DNA of 56,873 nucleotides from an uncultured Dialister sp. (GCA_934178345.1 CAKPQG010000016.1:1-56873), one strand, 5' to 3'. Shown: positions 8,424 to 16,783, numbered from the stretch's first letter. The notes: generated by a model from the letters alone, not told the origin. Program-made: numbers and translations.

Positions 8424-9668
8424 TTATTCCGCTCTCTCCAGCATGAGCTTCAGATCTTCCTTATGGAAGGACTTGATCTCCGGTTTCTCTTCAAGCATGG
8501 CAAGGACATAGGCGAGTGCCGCTTCGACACCGACCTTGAGACCGCTCTCATCGATATCAAATTCCGGAGTATGGTGGTTCGCTCCGGTGCCCAGTGCCTC
8601 ATTTTTCGCGCCAGTGAAGGTGAAGAGCCCCGGATAGGTGGACTCGGTGATGGCAAAGGTTTCCGAAGCCATCCATGGCTCGGTATCTTCCATGACATCG
8701 CCCACGCGCTCCGCGATGGCTTTCCGCGCCAGATCTACGCACTCTTTATTATTGGCCGTGACCGGGAAGTACTGGTCTTCCATGATTTCTGTTGTGCATC
8801 CGTAGTTGTCGCAGATGTCTTTGAGCAGCTTCCAGAAATCCTTGCGGAAGGAAAGTCCGTCTTCATTCACAAAGCAGCGCGCTGTGCCGGCGAAAGTGAG
8901 CTCGTCAGGGATGACATTCGGCGTGTCACCCGCCTGCACCATACCGAAGGAATAGGTGAGGCAGTTTCTCGGGCTGACTTTCCGCATACGGTAAGACTGG
9001 AGCGCCATGTAGAAAGCATTGAAGCAGTCGATGGGACTGACGGCGAGGCTCGGCATGGAGCCATGCCCGCTCTTGCCATGGATCTTCACGCGGTAGAAGA
9101 AGGCGCCTGCCAGTACGCCATCATACATGACCGCGACCTTGCCCGCCGGCAGGCAGTACATCATGTGCGTACCATAGCAGGCATCCACATGGATCTTCTT
9201 CTCATCGAGATAAGACAGCAGATGACCGACACCACGCTCTCCCATTTCTTCCGCTTCTTCGAACATGAGAAGAACCTTGCCCTCCCATTCGTCCTTGTGC
9301 GCCGAAAGAATCTTTGCCGCGGTAAGAAGCATCGCCGTGTGACCGTCATGCCCGCAGGCATGAGAAACACCGTGATTCTTCGAGAGGCATACCTTTTCGC
9401 ATGCCAGATTCCTCGGATTCTCTTCGATCGGCAGCGCATCGATATCCGCCCGCATCAAGACCGTCCAGCCATCCTTCCCGCTGTCGATCATGCCGAAGAC
9501 ACCGCCGCGCGGTACGCGGACGGTGGAAATCCCCCAGCCATGGAGTGTCTCTTCGATGAAGTCCATGGTCTGGAATTCCTGCTGCGACAGCTCCGGATTT
9601 TCATGGAAATGACGGCGAAGAGAAATGAGAAAACTCTCCTCGGCTTCGACTGTTTTCTTTATATCCAT
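8424..9668 (-). CDS. M20-family metal-dependent amidohydrolase (N-acyl-amino-acid/hippurate hydrolase type)
   Basis: Cytoplasmic zinc or cobalt amidohydrolase expected to release free amino acids from N-acyl amino acids or related amides; the exact substrate is unknown. Visible family features are the N-terminal RRHFHENPELSQQEF segment, metal-binding ACGHDGHTAML, catalytic glutamates in FEEAEEMGERG, and the lid-domain Gly-His-Gly (KSGHGSMP). The start MDIKKTV follows AAGGAG at 8-9 nt; the nine upstream in-frame codons lie partly in the 5' UTR repeat. Length 414 aa is typical. Transcription probably starts at the consensus promoter near 9760, so a 44-bp MITE-like element lies inside the 5' UTR. 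Confidence 0.92.
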   Translation of the reverse strand: MDIKKTVEAEESFLISLRRHFHENPELSQQEFQTMDFIEETLHGWGISTVRVPRGGVFGMIDSGKDGWTVLMRADIDALPIEENPRNLACEKVCLSKNHGVSHACGHDGHTAMLLTAAKILSAHKDEWEGKVLLMFEEAEEMGERGVGHLLSYLDEKKIHVDACYGTHMMYCLPAGKVAVMYDGVLAGAFFYRVKIHGKSGHGSMPSLAVSPIDCFNAFYMALQSYRMRKVSPRNCLTYSFGMVQAGDTPNVIPDELTFAGTARCFVNEDGLSFRKDFWKLLKDICDNYGCTTEIMEDQYFPVTANNKECVDLARKAIAERVGDVMEDTEPWMASETFAITESTYPGLFTFTGAKNEALGTGANHHTPEFDIDESGLKVGVEAALAYVLAMLEEKPEIKSFHKEDLKLMLERAE

Positions 9669-9686
9669 TATAATCAGCTCCTTGCA

Positions 9687-9730
9687 GGGAAACACTGATT
9701 CAATCGTTGTCAGATTTAATCAGCGTTTCC
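9687..9730. mobile_element. Short palindromic MITE-like element (family H)
   Basis: GGGAAACACTGATTCAATC faces GATTTAATCAGCGTTTCC, forming a near-perfect inverted repeat of about 44 bp. Relatives occur at 35196-35361 (long copy) and 43248-43295. It sits between the amidohydrolase promoter and its ribosome-binding site. Confidence 0.75.
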
Positions 9731-9766
9731 ATAGATAGTCGGCAGAGATTCTGCCGCATGTCTTTC

Positions 9767-9795
9767 ATTATAGAAATGGGAAAGATACGTGTCAA
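9767..9795 (-). promoter_or_regulatory. Consensus promoter of the amidohydrolase gene
   Basis: Minus-strand TTGACA (9790-9795), 17-bp spacer, TATAAT (9767-9772). A GGCAGA-atc-TCTGCC hairpin follows in the leader at about 9740-9755. Confidence 0.85.
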
Positions 9796-9804
9796 ATGAT
9801 ATAG

Positions 9805-10059
9805 GGAAAAGATTCAAGGGGTTCAACGGGTTCAACAGGTTCAACGGGGATGGTGCGGCGCATAAAAATCAGAAGCGCCGCGGAGTATCAATAGTGGCAA
9901 TGCTCGAAGGTTTCTTTGAGAACAGGTTTCCCGTTTTGCGCTTTCCAAACATCGACTGCCTGACCGCGAATGACAAAGATTTCTCGCTTCGCTCGAAATG
10001 ACGATACGAGAGAATCAGCAGTCGTTCGAGACTCCTAATCCCCAATCCCTAGTCACTAG
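9805..10059 (+). repeat. Composite intergenic repeat with GGTTCAACG tandem and partial E element
   Basis: GGTTCAACG units (about 9813-9848), hairpin GCGGCGC (9855-9861) / GCGCCGC (9875-9881), a one-ended E element with 'gatttctcgcttcgctcgaaatgac', then an AATCCCTAGTCAC satellite that supplies the stop codon of the PfkB gene. Confidence 0.9.
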
Positions 10060-10989
10060 TCACTCCACTTCTCCCAGCGAAGGCATCGCAGGGATCGCGC
10101 CGGCTCTGGTCGTCGAGAGGCTGGCGGCGCGGTTGGCAAAGGTAAGGATGGCTTCGAGGCGCGCTGTCGAAAGCTGGCTGAGATCTTCGCGGCAGAGCTT
10201 GGAAAGGGCTGCGCCGAAGAAGGCGTCTCCCGCGCCATTCGTATCGACGACTTTCGCAGGGACGCCCGGGACGCGACCGGTCAGATGTCCGAGCCGATAG
10301 AAGCAACCCGCCTCCCCGAGCGTCACAAGGATGAGGGAAATGCCCTTCTCCATCAGACGCCTGCTGCCTTCTTCCCAGTCTTCCGATCCAGAAAGAAGCG
10401 GCAGCTCTTCTTCGGACACCTTGAGAATATCCACGAGCGGCAGCGGCTGACGCATCGCGATGATGGCCTCCCGCGGATCATCCCAGAGGCGGGCGCGGTA
10501 GTTCGGATCATAGGTGATGACCGCGCCATAGGATTTCGCGCGGCGGATCGCAGAGAGCACGCTGCCGCGGGCCGGCTCCGCCGTCAGAGACACTGAGCCG
10601 AAATGCACCATGTGCGCCTTTCTCAGAAGGAAATCCTGGATTTCCTCTTCCGTAAGCATGGTATCCGCATGGGATTTCCGATAAAACGTGAAACTACGTT
10701 CCCCGTCTGCATCGATCGAGACGACGGCAAGGCTCGTCGGGTGCTTGGTATCGACGGCAAGCGCAGACACGTCAACGCCATCCTTTCTGAGAACGTCCGT
10801 CAGGTAACGCCCGAAGGCATCATCCCCGACCTTGCCGATGAAGGCCGTCCTCGCCCCGAGCCTCGCTGCCGCGACAGACAGATTCGCCGGCGCGCCGCCC
10901 GGATTTGCCGCATAGAGCGGCACGCCCTCCGCATTCACTCCGGTCTGCGTGAGGTCGATCAGTATTTCTCCAATGGATAAAATGTCCAT
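10060..10989 (-). CDS. PfkB-family carbohydrate kinase, probably fructokinase
   Basis: ATP-dependent cytoplasmic sugar kinase; fructokinase is the best guess from overall pattern, but other sugars or nucleosides are possible. Motifs: N-terminal NPGGAPANLSVAAARLG (sugar-binding glycines), a YDPNYRARLW segment typical of fructokinases, and the C-terminal catalytic/anion-hole signature DTNGAGDAFFGA. Length 309 aa is normal. AAAGGA precedes the ATG. The reading frame ends GAA-GTG-GAG-TGA, where the TGA belongs to the AGTCACT satellite. No transporter or regulator adjoins it, so the pathway context is not given by neighbours. Confidence 0.9.
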   Translation of the reverse strand: MDILSIGEILIDLTQTGVNAEGVPLYAANPGGAPANLSVAAARLGARTAFIGKVGDDAFGRYLTDVLRKDGVDVSALAVDTKHPTSLAVVSIDADGERSFTFYRKSHADTMLTEEEIQDFLLRKAHMVHFGSVSLTAEPARGSVLSAIRRAKSYGAVITYDPNYRARLWDDPREAIIAMRQPLPLVDILKVSEEELPLLSGSEDWEEGSRRLMEKGISLILVTLGEAGCFYRLGHLTGRVPGVPAKVVDTNGAGDAFFGAALSKLCREDLSQLSTARLEAILTFANRAASLSTTRAGAIPAMPSLGEVE

Positions 10990-11027
10990 GATACGTTCCT
11001 TTCGAGAAAATGGTTGGCAGGGATTAG

Positions 11028-11480
11028 TAGCTAGTGACTAGTGACTAGTGACTAGTGGCTAGTAGCTAGTGGCTAGGGATTAGGGATTAGGGATTAGGGA
11101 TTGGGGATTAGCAATCTCAAGTGACTTGTGACTAAGAGACTAGGAGACATCAGACTCCCGTATTGTCATTTCGAGCGCAAGCGAGAAATCTTTGTCATTC
11201 GCGGTCAGGCGGACAATGTTTGGAAAGTTCAAAACGGGAAACCTGCTATCAAGAGACCTTCGGGCATCGTCATTATTTTATACTCCGCGGCGCTTAGATC
11301 CTTCGACTCAGCTGCCATTATTCAGATAAGCATTTCCCTAACATACAGCTTTTTTCTCCGCTCAGGATGACGAAAAGCGCCGCACCACCATTTCGCATTT
11401 CGCATTTCTAATTTCTCATTCGATCAGAGCTTTCACTCACCATCAATGGGCAGTACGCCCGGGGGCTAACCATTGTACCT
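11028..11480 (-). repeat. Large composite intergenic repeat (inverted) with E and D inserts
   Basis: Read on plus: GTGACTAGTGGCTAG and GGGATTAGGGATT satellites (11028-11115). A one-ended E element follows (about 11168-11245, 'gtcatttcgagcgcaagcgag'). Hairpin arms GCGGCGC and GCGCCGC (about 11285-11388) enclose a D insert with 'ctccgctcaggatgacg'. 'ttctaatttctcattc' and an inverted B block ending 'gggggctaacc' complete it. No gene is seen between 10990 and the tRNA-Leu terminator. Confidence 0.9.
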
Positions 11481-11485
11481 ATTCC

Positions 11486-11524
11486 AATCAAAAATCCGAA
11501 CCCTTCTTCCAGAAAGGTTCGGAT
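11486..11524 (-). terminator. Terminator of tRNA-Leu
   Basis: Minus-strand ATCCGAACC / GGGTTCGGAT stem followed by TTTTTG, a few bases downstream of the CCA end. Confidence 0.85.
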
Positions 11525-11528
11525 CATT

Positions 11529-11614
11529 TGGTGCCGGAGGCGGGACTTGAACCCGCACGATGTCGCCATCGCCAGATTTTGAGTCTGGTGCGTCTGCCAT
11601 TCCGCCACTCCGGC
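11529..11614 (-). tRNA. tRNA-Leu (anticodon CAA)
   Basis: Acceptor stem GCCGGAG / CTCCGGC with encoded CCA at 11531-11529, a long class II variable arm (GCGATGGCGACATCGT), T-loop GGTTCAAGTCC, and an anticodon stem-loop with CAA in ACT-CAA-AAT. It reads UUG codons. It has its own promoter and terminator, so it is a single-gene unit. Confidence 0.96.
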
Positions 11615-11629
11615 ATATCGATAGTATGT

Positions 11630-11659
11630 ATTGTAGCATACCTATCGATAGTGCGTCAA
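11630..11659 (-). promoter_or_regulatory. Promoter of tRNA-Leu with overlapping inverted repeat
   Basis: TTGACG (11654-11659), 18-bp spacer, TACAAT (11630-11635) on the minus strand. The -10 box lies at the centre of an inverted repeat whose arms contain ATCGATAG and CTATCGAT (about 11615-11650). Confidence 0.75.
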
Positions 11660-11693
11660 ATTGAATTAGAAAATAGAAATGAGGGACGCAGGG

Positions 11694-11862
11694 TGACTGG
11701 TGACTGGTGACTAGTGACTAAATAACACTTTCGGGCATCGCCCTATTTATACTCACGGCGCTTCATTATTTTTTGCGCCGCACCACCATTTCTCATTTCT
11801 CATTTCTAATTTCTCATTTGAGCAAAGCTTTCATCCACAATCAAGGGGCTACCTCTGAGCCC
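11694..11862 (-). repeat. Composite intergenic repeat (inverted) between copA and tRNA-Leu
   Basis: GTGACTGGTGACTAG satellite, 'cactttcgggcatcgccc', CGGCGCTTCATTATTTTTTGCGCCG hairpin arms, 'atttctcatttctaatttctcatt', then inverted B block ending at the copA stop codon. Confidence 0.9.
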
Positions 11863-11865
11863 TTC

Positions 11866-12078
11866 TTACTTTTCAATGCCTTCAAATGTATAGTCCTTAT
11901 CCTCGACCGCTTTCTTGATGTCTGCGTCAGGGATTTCTTTGGAAAGTGTCAGGACAGCCGTGCCTGTCTCATGAGAGACTTCTGCTTTTTCGACGCCGTC
12001 CAGCGCTTCCAGGGCTTTCTTCACTGCCATTTCGCAGTGACCGCACATCATGCCTTTGATTTTGACTGTTTCTTTCAT
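11866..12078 (-). CDS. Possible nested CopZ-like copper chaperone from an internal start in copA
   Basis: In the copA frame, ATG at 12078-12076 is preceded by AAAGGAGG at about 7 nt, as strong a ribosome-binding site as any real start in the window. Initiation there would give a free 70-residue HMA protein, MKETVKIKGMMCGHC..., with the size and motif of a CopZ chaperone that hands Cu(I) to CopA. Two readings are possible: a fossil start left from fusion of a separate copZ to copA, or genuine dual production of fused and free chaperone. The sequence favours a usable start; production is inference. Confidence 0.55.
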   Translation of the reverse strand: MKETVKIKGMMCGHCEMAVKKALEALDGVEKAEVSHETGTAVLTLSKEIPDADIKKAVEDKDYTFEGIEK

Positions 12079-14655
12079 TTCGTTTTCCTCCTTTGGAAAT
12101 TGAATCGCTTGGTATGTATAGTCTGCCGCCGCCAAAACCTTCCTGAGGTCGGCTTCCCGGGGCAGCAGGGTGTAACGGATCTTAGCCTCCCCCGTCTTCG
12201 CATCAGCTTTCAGGCAGGTGACAGAGGGGAGCGTCTCCAGTGCTTTCTTCACATGTGCTTCGCAGTTCTCACACATCATGCCTTCGACATGGATGATGGC
12301 GCAGTGGGGGCTTTCCTCCTTTACGGGAGCAGCTTCGTTTTCCCTGACGCAGGCGCGATGACGGATCGGCTTATCATGAGTTGCATCATGGATGTTCACG
12401 CGGGTGAGCCGGAGCGCATTCAGGCAGACGGTGAGACTGGAGAGCGACATCGCTGCCGCCGCCCACATGGGGTCTAAGGAAATCCCGGGATACAGGCCCG
12501 CTGCCATAGGAATCAAAAGCGCATTGTAGGCGAAAGCCCAGAAGAGGTTCTCGTGGATATTCCGCAGGGTCTTCCGCGAGAGGCGGATGGCGGCCGTTGC
12601 ATCCGTCAGGCGCGAATTCATGAGTACGACATCCGCCGAATCAATCGCGACATCTGTCCCGCCTCCGATCGCCATGCCGACGTCAGCGCGTGTGAGGGCA
12701 GGCGCATCATTGATACCGTCGCCGATCATGAGGACGCGTCCGCGCTCTGCGAGTTTCCTGACAGCCGCTTCTTTCCCATCCGGCAGAACCCCCGAAAGGA
12801 TGGTATCGACGCCTGCTGCCTTTCCGATGGCGCGAGCCGTCTTTTCATTGTCTCCCGTCAGCATGACGACCTCGATCCCCATCGCGTGCAGCTCCTGCAC
12901 GGCTCTGGCAGAATCCTTCCTGAGAACATCCGCGACCGCGATGAGGCCGAGAAGCACGCCTTCCTGCATAAAGAGAAGCGGCGTCTTCCCTTCTTCTGCG
13001 AGAGCGTCCGCACGGGCGCGCAGGGAGCTTGTATCTGCCAAAGAGGTGATATAGGCGAAGGAGCCGCCGGCGAGCGTTTTCCCTTGCTGCTTCCCGGTGA
13101 GGCCCTTTCCGGGGAGGATGAGGAAATCGGTGATTTCCTCGGCTTTGATCCCCCGCTCTTCCGCAAGATCGGCGATGGCGCGTGCGAGCGGATGCTCAGA
13201 TTTCCTTTCCAGCGCATATGCCGCCTGCAGGAGCTCATCCTCTGAAATACCGTCTTCGGGCACGATGTCCGTCACGCAAGGCGCGCCCTCGGTGAGCGTC
13301 CCCGTCTTATCGAGCGCAGCGATCTGGACACGGCCCGTCATTTCCATCGCTTCACTCGTCTTGAAAAGGATGCCATGCTTCGCGCCCAGACCATTTCCCA
13401 CCATGATCGCGACCGGTGTGGCAAGGCCAAGCGCGCAGGGGCAGGAAATCACGAGAACGGAGATGGCATAGGTCAGAGCCTCCCGTGCGCTGCTTCCCCA
13501 TGCCAGATGCACCGCGAAGACAAGCACAGCGATGCCAATGACTGCGGGCACAAAGACGGCGGAGACCCGGTCTGCCATGCGGGCGATCGGTGCTTTCGTC
13601 GCAGCCGCCTCGCTCACCATGCGGATGATCTGAGAAAAGGACGTATCCTCCCCCACGCGCGTCGCCTTTGCGGTGATGTGCCCATTCGTATTGATCGAGG
13701 CTGCGCGCACGGCATCGCCGACCCCCTTATCGACCGGCACCGACTCGCCCGTCAGCGCCGACTCGTCGAGCGCCGCCGTTCCCGAGAGGATTTCGCCATC
13801 GACAGGGACCGCTTCACCCGGTTTCACCAGAAAGATGTCGCCTACTCTGACCTCGCTCACAGGGAGACGGATTTCCTCACCGTTTCGGAGGAGCAATGCC
13901 TCTTTCGGCGCCATCTTCATGAGCGACTTCAGCGCATCCGTCGTGCGCCCTTTCGACAGGGCTTCGAGGAGCTTTCCCACAGTGATGAGCGCAGGAATCA
14001 TCGCAGCAGACTCAAAATAGAGCTGGTCATGGTAGAGCGGCATGATATTCATGTTCGACACACCATTTGTGATGAGCCATGTCATCCGATAGAAGATGCA
14101 GAGTGACCAGAGAAAGGAAATCCCGGATCCCATTGCGACCAGCACATCCATATTCGGCGCGCCCTGCGAAAGCGAGCGGAAACCGGAAATGAAAAAGTCA
14201 CGGTTGATGCCCAGCACGAAGAGCGCGAGCAGCATTTGCGAAAGCGCCAGCCCCAGATGGTTGTGATCCAGAAATGCAGGCACTGGCCAGGAAAGCATAT
14301 TGTGCCCCATCGTGATGTACATGAGAAGCACCAGAAACAGAGCCGACCAGATGAGTCGCTTCGCCAGCCGCGACGTCTCGCGATCCTTCAGTGCTTCCTC
14401 TTCGGCAGACATCAGCGGACTTCCCGCAGACCTTGGATCTTCCATGGGCGAAGCTCCATAGCCCGCCTTCTCCACCGCACGCACGACCGCATCCTCTCCG
14501 GCCGTACCCTCGACAATCATGGAATTCGTTAAAAGAGAGACGGAAACTTTGGAAACGCCGGGCACTTTTTTCACCGCCCGCTCCACATGCCCCTGGCACG
14601 CCGCACATGTCATGCCGGTGACGATGAAATGGTTTTTGTTATTTATCGTATGCAA
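11866..14655 (-). CDS. copA: Copper-translocating P1B-type ATPase with one N-terminal and two C-terminal HMA domains
   Basis: Exports Cu(I) across the cytoplasmic membrane using ATP. Features in order: an N-terminal HMA domain with GMTCAAC (residues 14-20); membrane segments; the actuator loop with TGES (about 302-305); the ion-path CPC at 405-407 in ISCPCALGLATP; the phosphorylation site DKTGT (449-453) and hinge GDGINDAP; then two extra HMA domains with GMMCENC (792-798) and GMMCGHC (868-874). Typical CopA carries its HMA domains only at the N-terminus, so the 929-residue product looks like an ATPase fused to CopZ-like chaperones. The start is TTG, with GGAGGTG just upstream. It lies downstream of csoR, consistent with copper-induced expression. 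Confidence 0.95.
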   Translation of the reverse strand: MHTINNKNHFIVTGMTCAACQGHVERAVKKVPGVSKVSVSLLTNSMIVEGTAGEDAVVRAVEKAGYGASPMEDPRSAGSPLMSAEEEALKDRETSRLAKRLIWSALFLVLLMYITMGHNMLSWPVPAFLDHNHLGLALSQMLLALFVLGINRDFFISGFRSLSQGAPNMDVLVAMGSGISFLWSLCIFYRMTWLITNGVSNMNIMPLYHDQLYFESAAMIPALITVGKLLEALSKGRTTDALKSLMKMAPKEALLLRNGEEIRLPVSEVRVGDIFLVKPGEAVPVDGEILSGTAALDESALTGESVPVDKGVGDAVRAASINTNGHITAKATRVGEDTSFSQIIRMVSEAAATKAPIARMADRVSAVFVPAVIGIAVLVFAVHLAWGSSAREALTYAISVLVISCPCALGLATPVAIMVGNGLGAKHGILFKTSEAMEMTGRVQIAALDKTGTLTEGAPCVTDIVPEDGISEDELLQAAYALERKSEHPLARAIADLAEERGIKAEEITDFLILPGKGLTGKQQGKTLAGGSFAYITSLADTSSLRARADALAEEGKTPLLFMQEGVLLGLIAVADVLRKDSARAVQELHAMGIEVVMLTGDNEKTARAIGKAAGVDTILSGVLPDGKEAAVRKLAERGRVLMIGDGINDAPALTRADVGMAIGGGTDVAIDSADVVLMNSRLTDATAAIRLSRKTLRNIHENLFWAFAYNALLIPMAAGLYPGISLDPMWAAAAMSLSSLTVCLNALRLTRVNIHDATHDKPIRHRACVRENEAAPVKEESPHCAIIHVEGMMCENCEAHVKKALETLPSVTCLKADAKTGEAKIRYTLLPREADLRKVLAAADYTYQAIQFPKEENEMKETVKIKGMMCGHCEMAVKKALEALDGVEKAEVSHETGTAVLTLSKEIPDADIKKAVEDKDYTFEGIEK

Positions 14656-14712
14656 AATTCACCTCCAAGAAAATGGGTTCAGGATTCGCCCCAGGGACTA
14701 CCCCTGAACCTT

Positions 14713-15027
14713 TTATTTCATCAGCTTCTCCAGCATCGCGCAGAGCTCATCGACTTTATCCTCCTTGCCTTCCCGAATATCTTCGGCAACGCAGCCGCGG
14801 ATGTGAGCCGCCAGAAGGAGCTTATTGAAACTGTTCAGCGCATTCGACACGGCAGAGACCTGCATCACGATGTCGGGGCAGTAGGCATCATTCTCCACCA
14901 TCTTCTCGATCCCGCGGATCTGACCCTCCATGGTCTTGAGCCGCGTCATCAGACGCTTTCTTTCTCGCTCCGTCCGCTCCGTGTGACGGCAGCACTCACA
15001 GGAGGTGGTTGTTAGTTTTTCAGTCAT
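14713..15027 (-). CDS. csoR: CsoR-family copper-sensing repressor
   Basis: All-helical Cu(I)-responsive repressor that releases DNA on copper binding and so induces copper export. The family's metal ligands are visible: Cys50, then His75 and Cys79 in HIRGC, with RLKTMEGQIRGI as the first conserved helix. A Cys-rich N-terminal tail (SCECC, residues 9-13) is unusual and might bind extra metal. Length 104 aa is typical. AAAGGA precedes the ATG. It is the first gene of the csoR-copA unit, with a 57-bp gap to copA. Its promoter with a CsoR-like operator lies about 290 bp upstream, beyond a repeat block. Confidence 0.95.
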   Translation of the reverse strand: MTEKLTTTSCECCRHTERTERERKRLMTRLKTMEGQIRGIEKMVENDAYCPDIVMQVSAVSNALNSFNKLLLAAHIRGCVAEDIREGKEDKVDELCAMLEKLMK

Positions 15028-15059
15028 GGAAGATGTCCTTTCGAAATAAAGTGGGAAGG

Positions 15060-15311
15060 GTTCAAGTTGATGGGTTCAGGGTTAGCCCCTTGGGCGGCTC
15101 CGTCCACTGATTATGAATGAAATCTTTGCGCGAATGAGGAATTAGGAATGAGGAATTAGGAATGGTGGTGCGGCGCATAAAAAGCAGAAGCGCCGCGGAG
15201 TATAAATAGTGGCGATGCCCGAAGGCGGTATTTAAGTCACCAGTCACCAGTCACCAGTCACCAGTCACCAGTCACCAGTCACCAGTCACCAGTCACCAGT
15301 CACCAGTCACC
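15060..15311 (+). repeat. Composite repeat inside the predicted csoR 5' UTR, with 11-copy satellite
   Basis: Plus-strand order: B block, 'aggaattaggaatgaggaattagg', hairpin GCGGCGC (15170-15176) / GCGCCGC (15190-15196), 'gtataaatagtggcgatgccc', then eleven perfect AGTCACC units (15235-15311). The array ends 3 bp from the -10 box of the csoR promoter. On the csoR strand the transcript would begin with GGUGACU repeats. Confidence 0.93.
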
Positions 15312-15314
15312 CAT

Positions 15315-15344
15315 AGACTACACCCCCCTGGGGTCTTCTGTCAA
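15315..15344 (-). promoter_or_regulatory. csoR-copA promoter with CsoR-type operator
   Basis: Minus-strand TTGACA (15339-15344), 18-bp spacer, TAGTCT (15315-15320). The spacer contains ACCCCAGGGGGGT (15322-15334), a C-run/G-run palindrome of the kind bound by CsoR repressors. Its position between -35 and -10 fits repression by promoter occlusion. Confidence 0.8.
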
Positions 15345-15350
15345 TTGAAA

Positions 15351-15383
15351 AAATCAAGAGCCGGCAATGCACATGCCGGCTCT
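15351..15383 (-). terminator. Terminator upstream of the csoR promoter
   Basis: AGAGCCGGCA / TGCCGGCTCT stem (15357-15366 / 15374-15383); on the minus strand the 3' side is TGATTTTTTC. It would insulate csoR from surE transcription. Confidence 0.85.
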
Positions 15384-15394
15384 TTGCGAAAGGT

Positions 15395-15734
15395 TTATGG
15401 TTATACTGCCCTTTGATTACGTTTGAAAGCCTCACTTGAATGAGAATGGTGGTGCGGCGCATTTCGTCATCCTGAGCGGAAAAAACGTCGTATGTTAAAA
15501 ATGGCTTATCTGAAATAGGAGAACTGAGTCGAAGGATCTAAGCGCCGCGAAGTATAATATAAATAATGGCAATGCCCGAAGATGGTATTTAGTCACCAGT
15601 CACTAGTCACCAGTCACTCCTAATCCCTAGCCACTCATCCCTGCTTTCAAACATCCATCGCTTATCGGTCTGCAAGGAAGATTTCTCGGCAACGCTTTCA
15701 ATGACGATACGGGAGTCTGACGTCTCCTTGTCTT
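15395..15734 (+). repeat. Composite repeat with D insert, downstream of surE
   Basis: B block, then hairpin arms GCGGCGC (15454-15460) and GCGCCGC (15542-15548) separated by a D insert ('cgtcatcctgagcgg...gtcgaaggatct'). AGTCACC/AGTCACT satellite, AATCCCTAGCC units and an E-element end (about 15660-15715) follow. It reaches the surE stop codon, whose last four residues VTDN are encoded by a satellite-like GTGACTGATAAC. Confidence 0.9.
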
Positions 15735-16523
15735 TTAGTTATCAGTCACTCGAGAAGCCTCAGCCCCGGTCACGATTTCCTTGACCGCATCCATCTTTCC
15801 TGCTTCCGTCTGGTCCCAGGTGATCGGCGTCAGGGTCGGATAGCCGCGGTGCGCCCAGTACACATCCGTCTCCGGATCCTCACAGGAGAGCGCCTTGCCG
15901 GAAAGCCAGAAGCCCAGATGACCGGACGGATCTCTCATTTCCTGGATCGCATTGTCATAATGCTGCAGGCCGAGGCGTTTCACCTTGAGATGCGCGAAGG
16001 AGAGATGTTCGGCAGGCTTTGGCATATTGAGATTCAGGATGCCGCGGTATTTCTTCTCGATAAAATATCGCTTCACGATATCCAAGGCAAAGTCTGATGC
16101 TTTTTCCAGAAAGTCCACTTCCTTTGTGGTCTCTGCCGAGAGTGCGATAGACGGTATCCCCGCGAAGATGCCTTCGAGCGCGCCGCCGACTGTCCCGCTG
16201 TAAATGCAGTCGCTTCCCGTGTTGTAGCCGTTATTGATGCCAGAGACGATAAGGTCAGGCATGTCATCCCGAAGCCAGTGGCAGAGCGCGAGCTTCGCGC
16301 AGTCCGCCGTCGTCCCGCTGCAGGCAAGTACAGTGATGTTCTCCCCATAGCTTTCCTTGTACCACAGGCGCAGGTATGTCTGCAGCGACAGGGAAGAGGA
16401 GCAGGAGCTCCGTCCCTTATCCGGCGCGATCACCGTCACGCGCCCGAGCGTCGCCAGCTTTTTTGCCATGGCAACAATGCCCGGCGCTTCATATCCATCA
16501 TCGTTCGTCAAAAAAATATGCAT
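15735..16523 (-). CDS. surE: 5'/3'-nucleotidase SurE
   Basis: Metal-dependent phosphatase acting on nucleoside 5'- and 3'-monophosphates, in the SurE survival-protein family. The N-terminus MHIFLTNDDGYEAPGI carries the catalytic NDD (residues 7-9). The SGINNGYNTGSDCIYSGTVGGA block contains the conserved Asn and Ser ligands of the active site. Length 262 aa is normal. AAGGAG precedes the ATG. The C-terminal residues VTDN read through a copy of the A satellite, so the end of the protein appears to have been rewritten by the repeat. No operon partner is seen. Confidence 0.95.
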   Translation of the reverse strand: MHIFLTNDDGYEAPGIVAMAKKLATLGRVTVIAPDKGRSSCSSSLSLQTYLRLWYKESYGENITVLACSGTTADCAKLALCHWLRDDMPDLIVSGINNGYNTGSDCIYSGTVGGALEGIFAGIPSIALSAETTKEVDFLEKASDFALDIVKRYFIEKKYRGILNLNMPKPAEHLSFAHLKVKRLGLQHYDNAIQEMRDPSGHLGFWLSGKALSCEDPETDVYWAHRGYPTLTPITWDQTEAGKMDAVKEIVTGAEASRVTDN

Positions 16524-16559
16524 GCGATTGTCTCCTTAGCGTTTTTTGAGTATATATTA

Positions 16560-16735
16560 TGAAATGGTTCAGGGTTCGGGGTTAGCCTATAGACCGTGCT
16601 GTCCCTTGCCCCTGAATGAAAGTTTTGCTCAAATGAGGAATGAAGGGGCGGCTTCGTCGCGAATATATATTTTGCAGCGAAGCTGCCACCACACCCTGAA
16701 CCCATCAACCTGAACCCTGAACCCAATCTATGGCA
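16560..16735 (+). repeat. Partial composite repeat (B block and GGTTCAGG fragments)
   Basis: Contains 'ggttcagggttcggggttagcc', 'ctgaatgaaagttttgctcaaatgagg', an inverted pair 'ggcggcttcgtcgc...gcgaagctgcc' around AT-rich sequence, and 'accctgaacccatcaacctgaaccctgaaccc'. The satellite is absent. Nothing else is seen up to the promoter at 16784. Confidence 0.8.
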
Positions 16736-16783
16736 TTCAGCTTCCCCCCATTGTACCAAAACTTTCTCGCCAATAAAACATCT

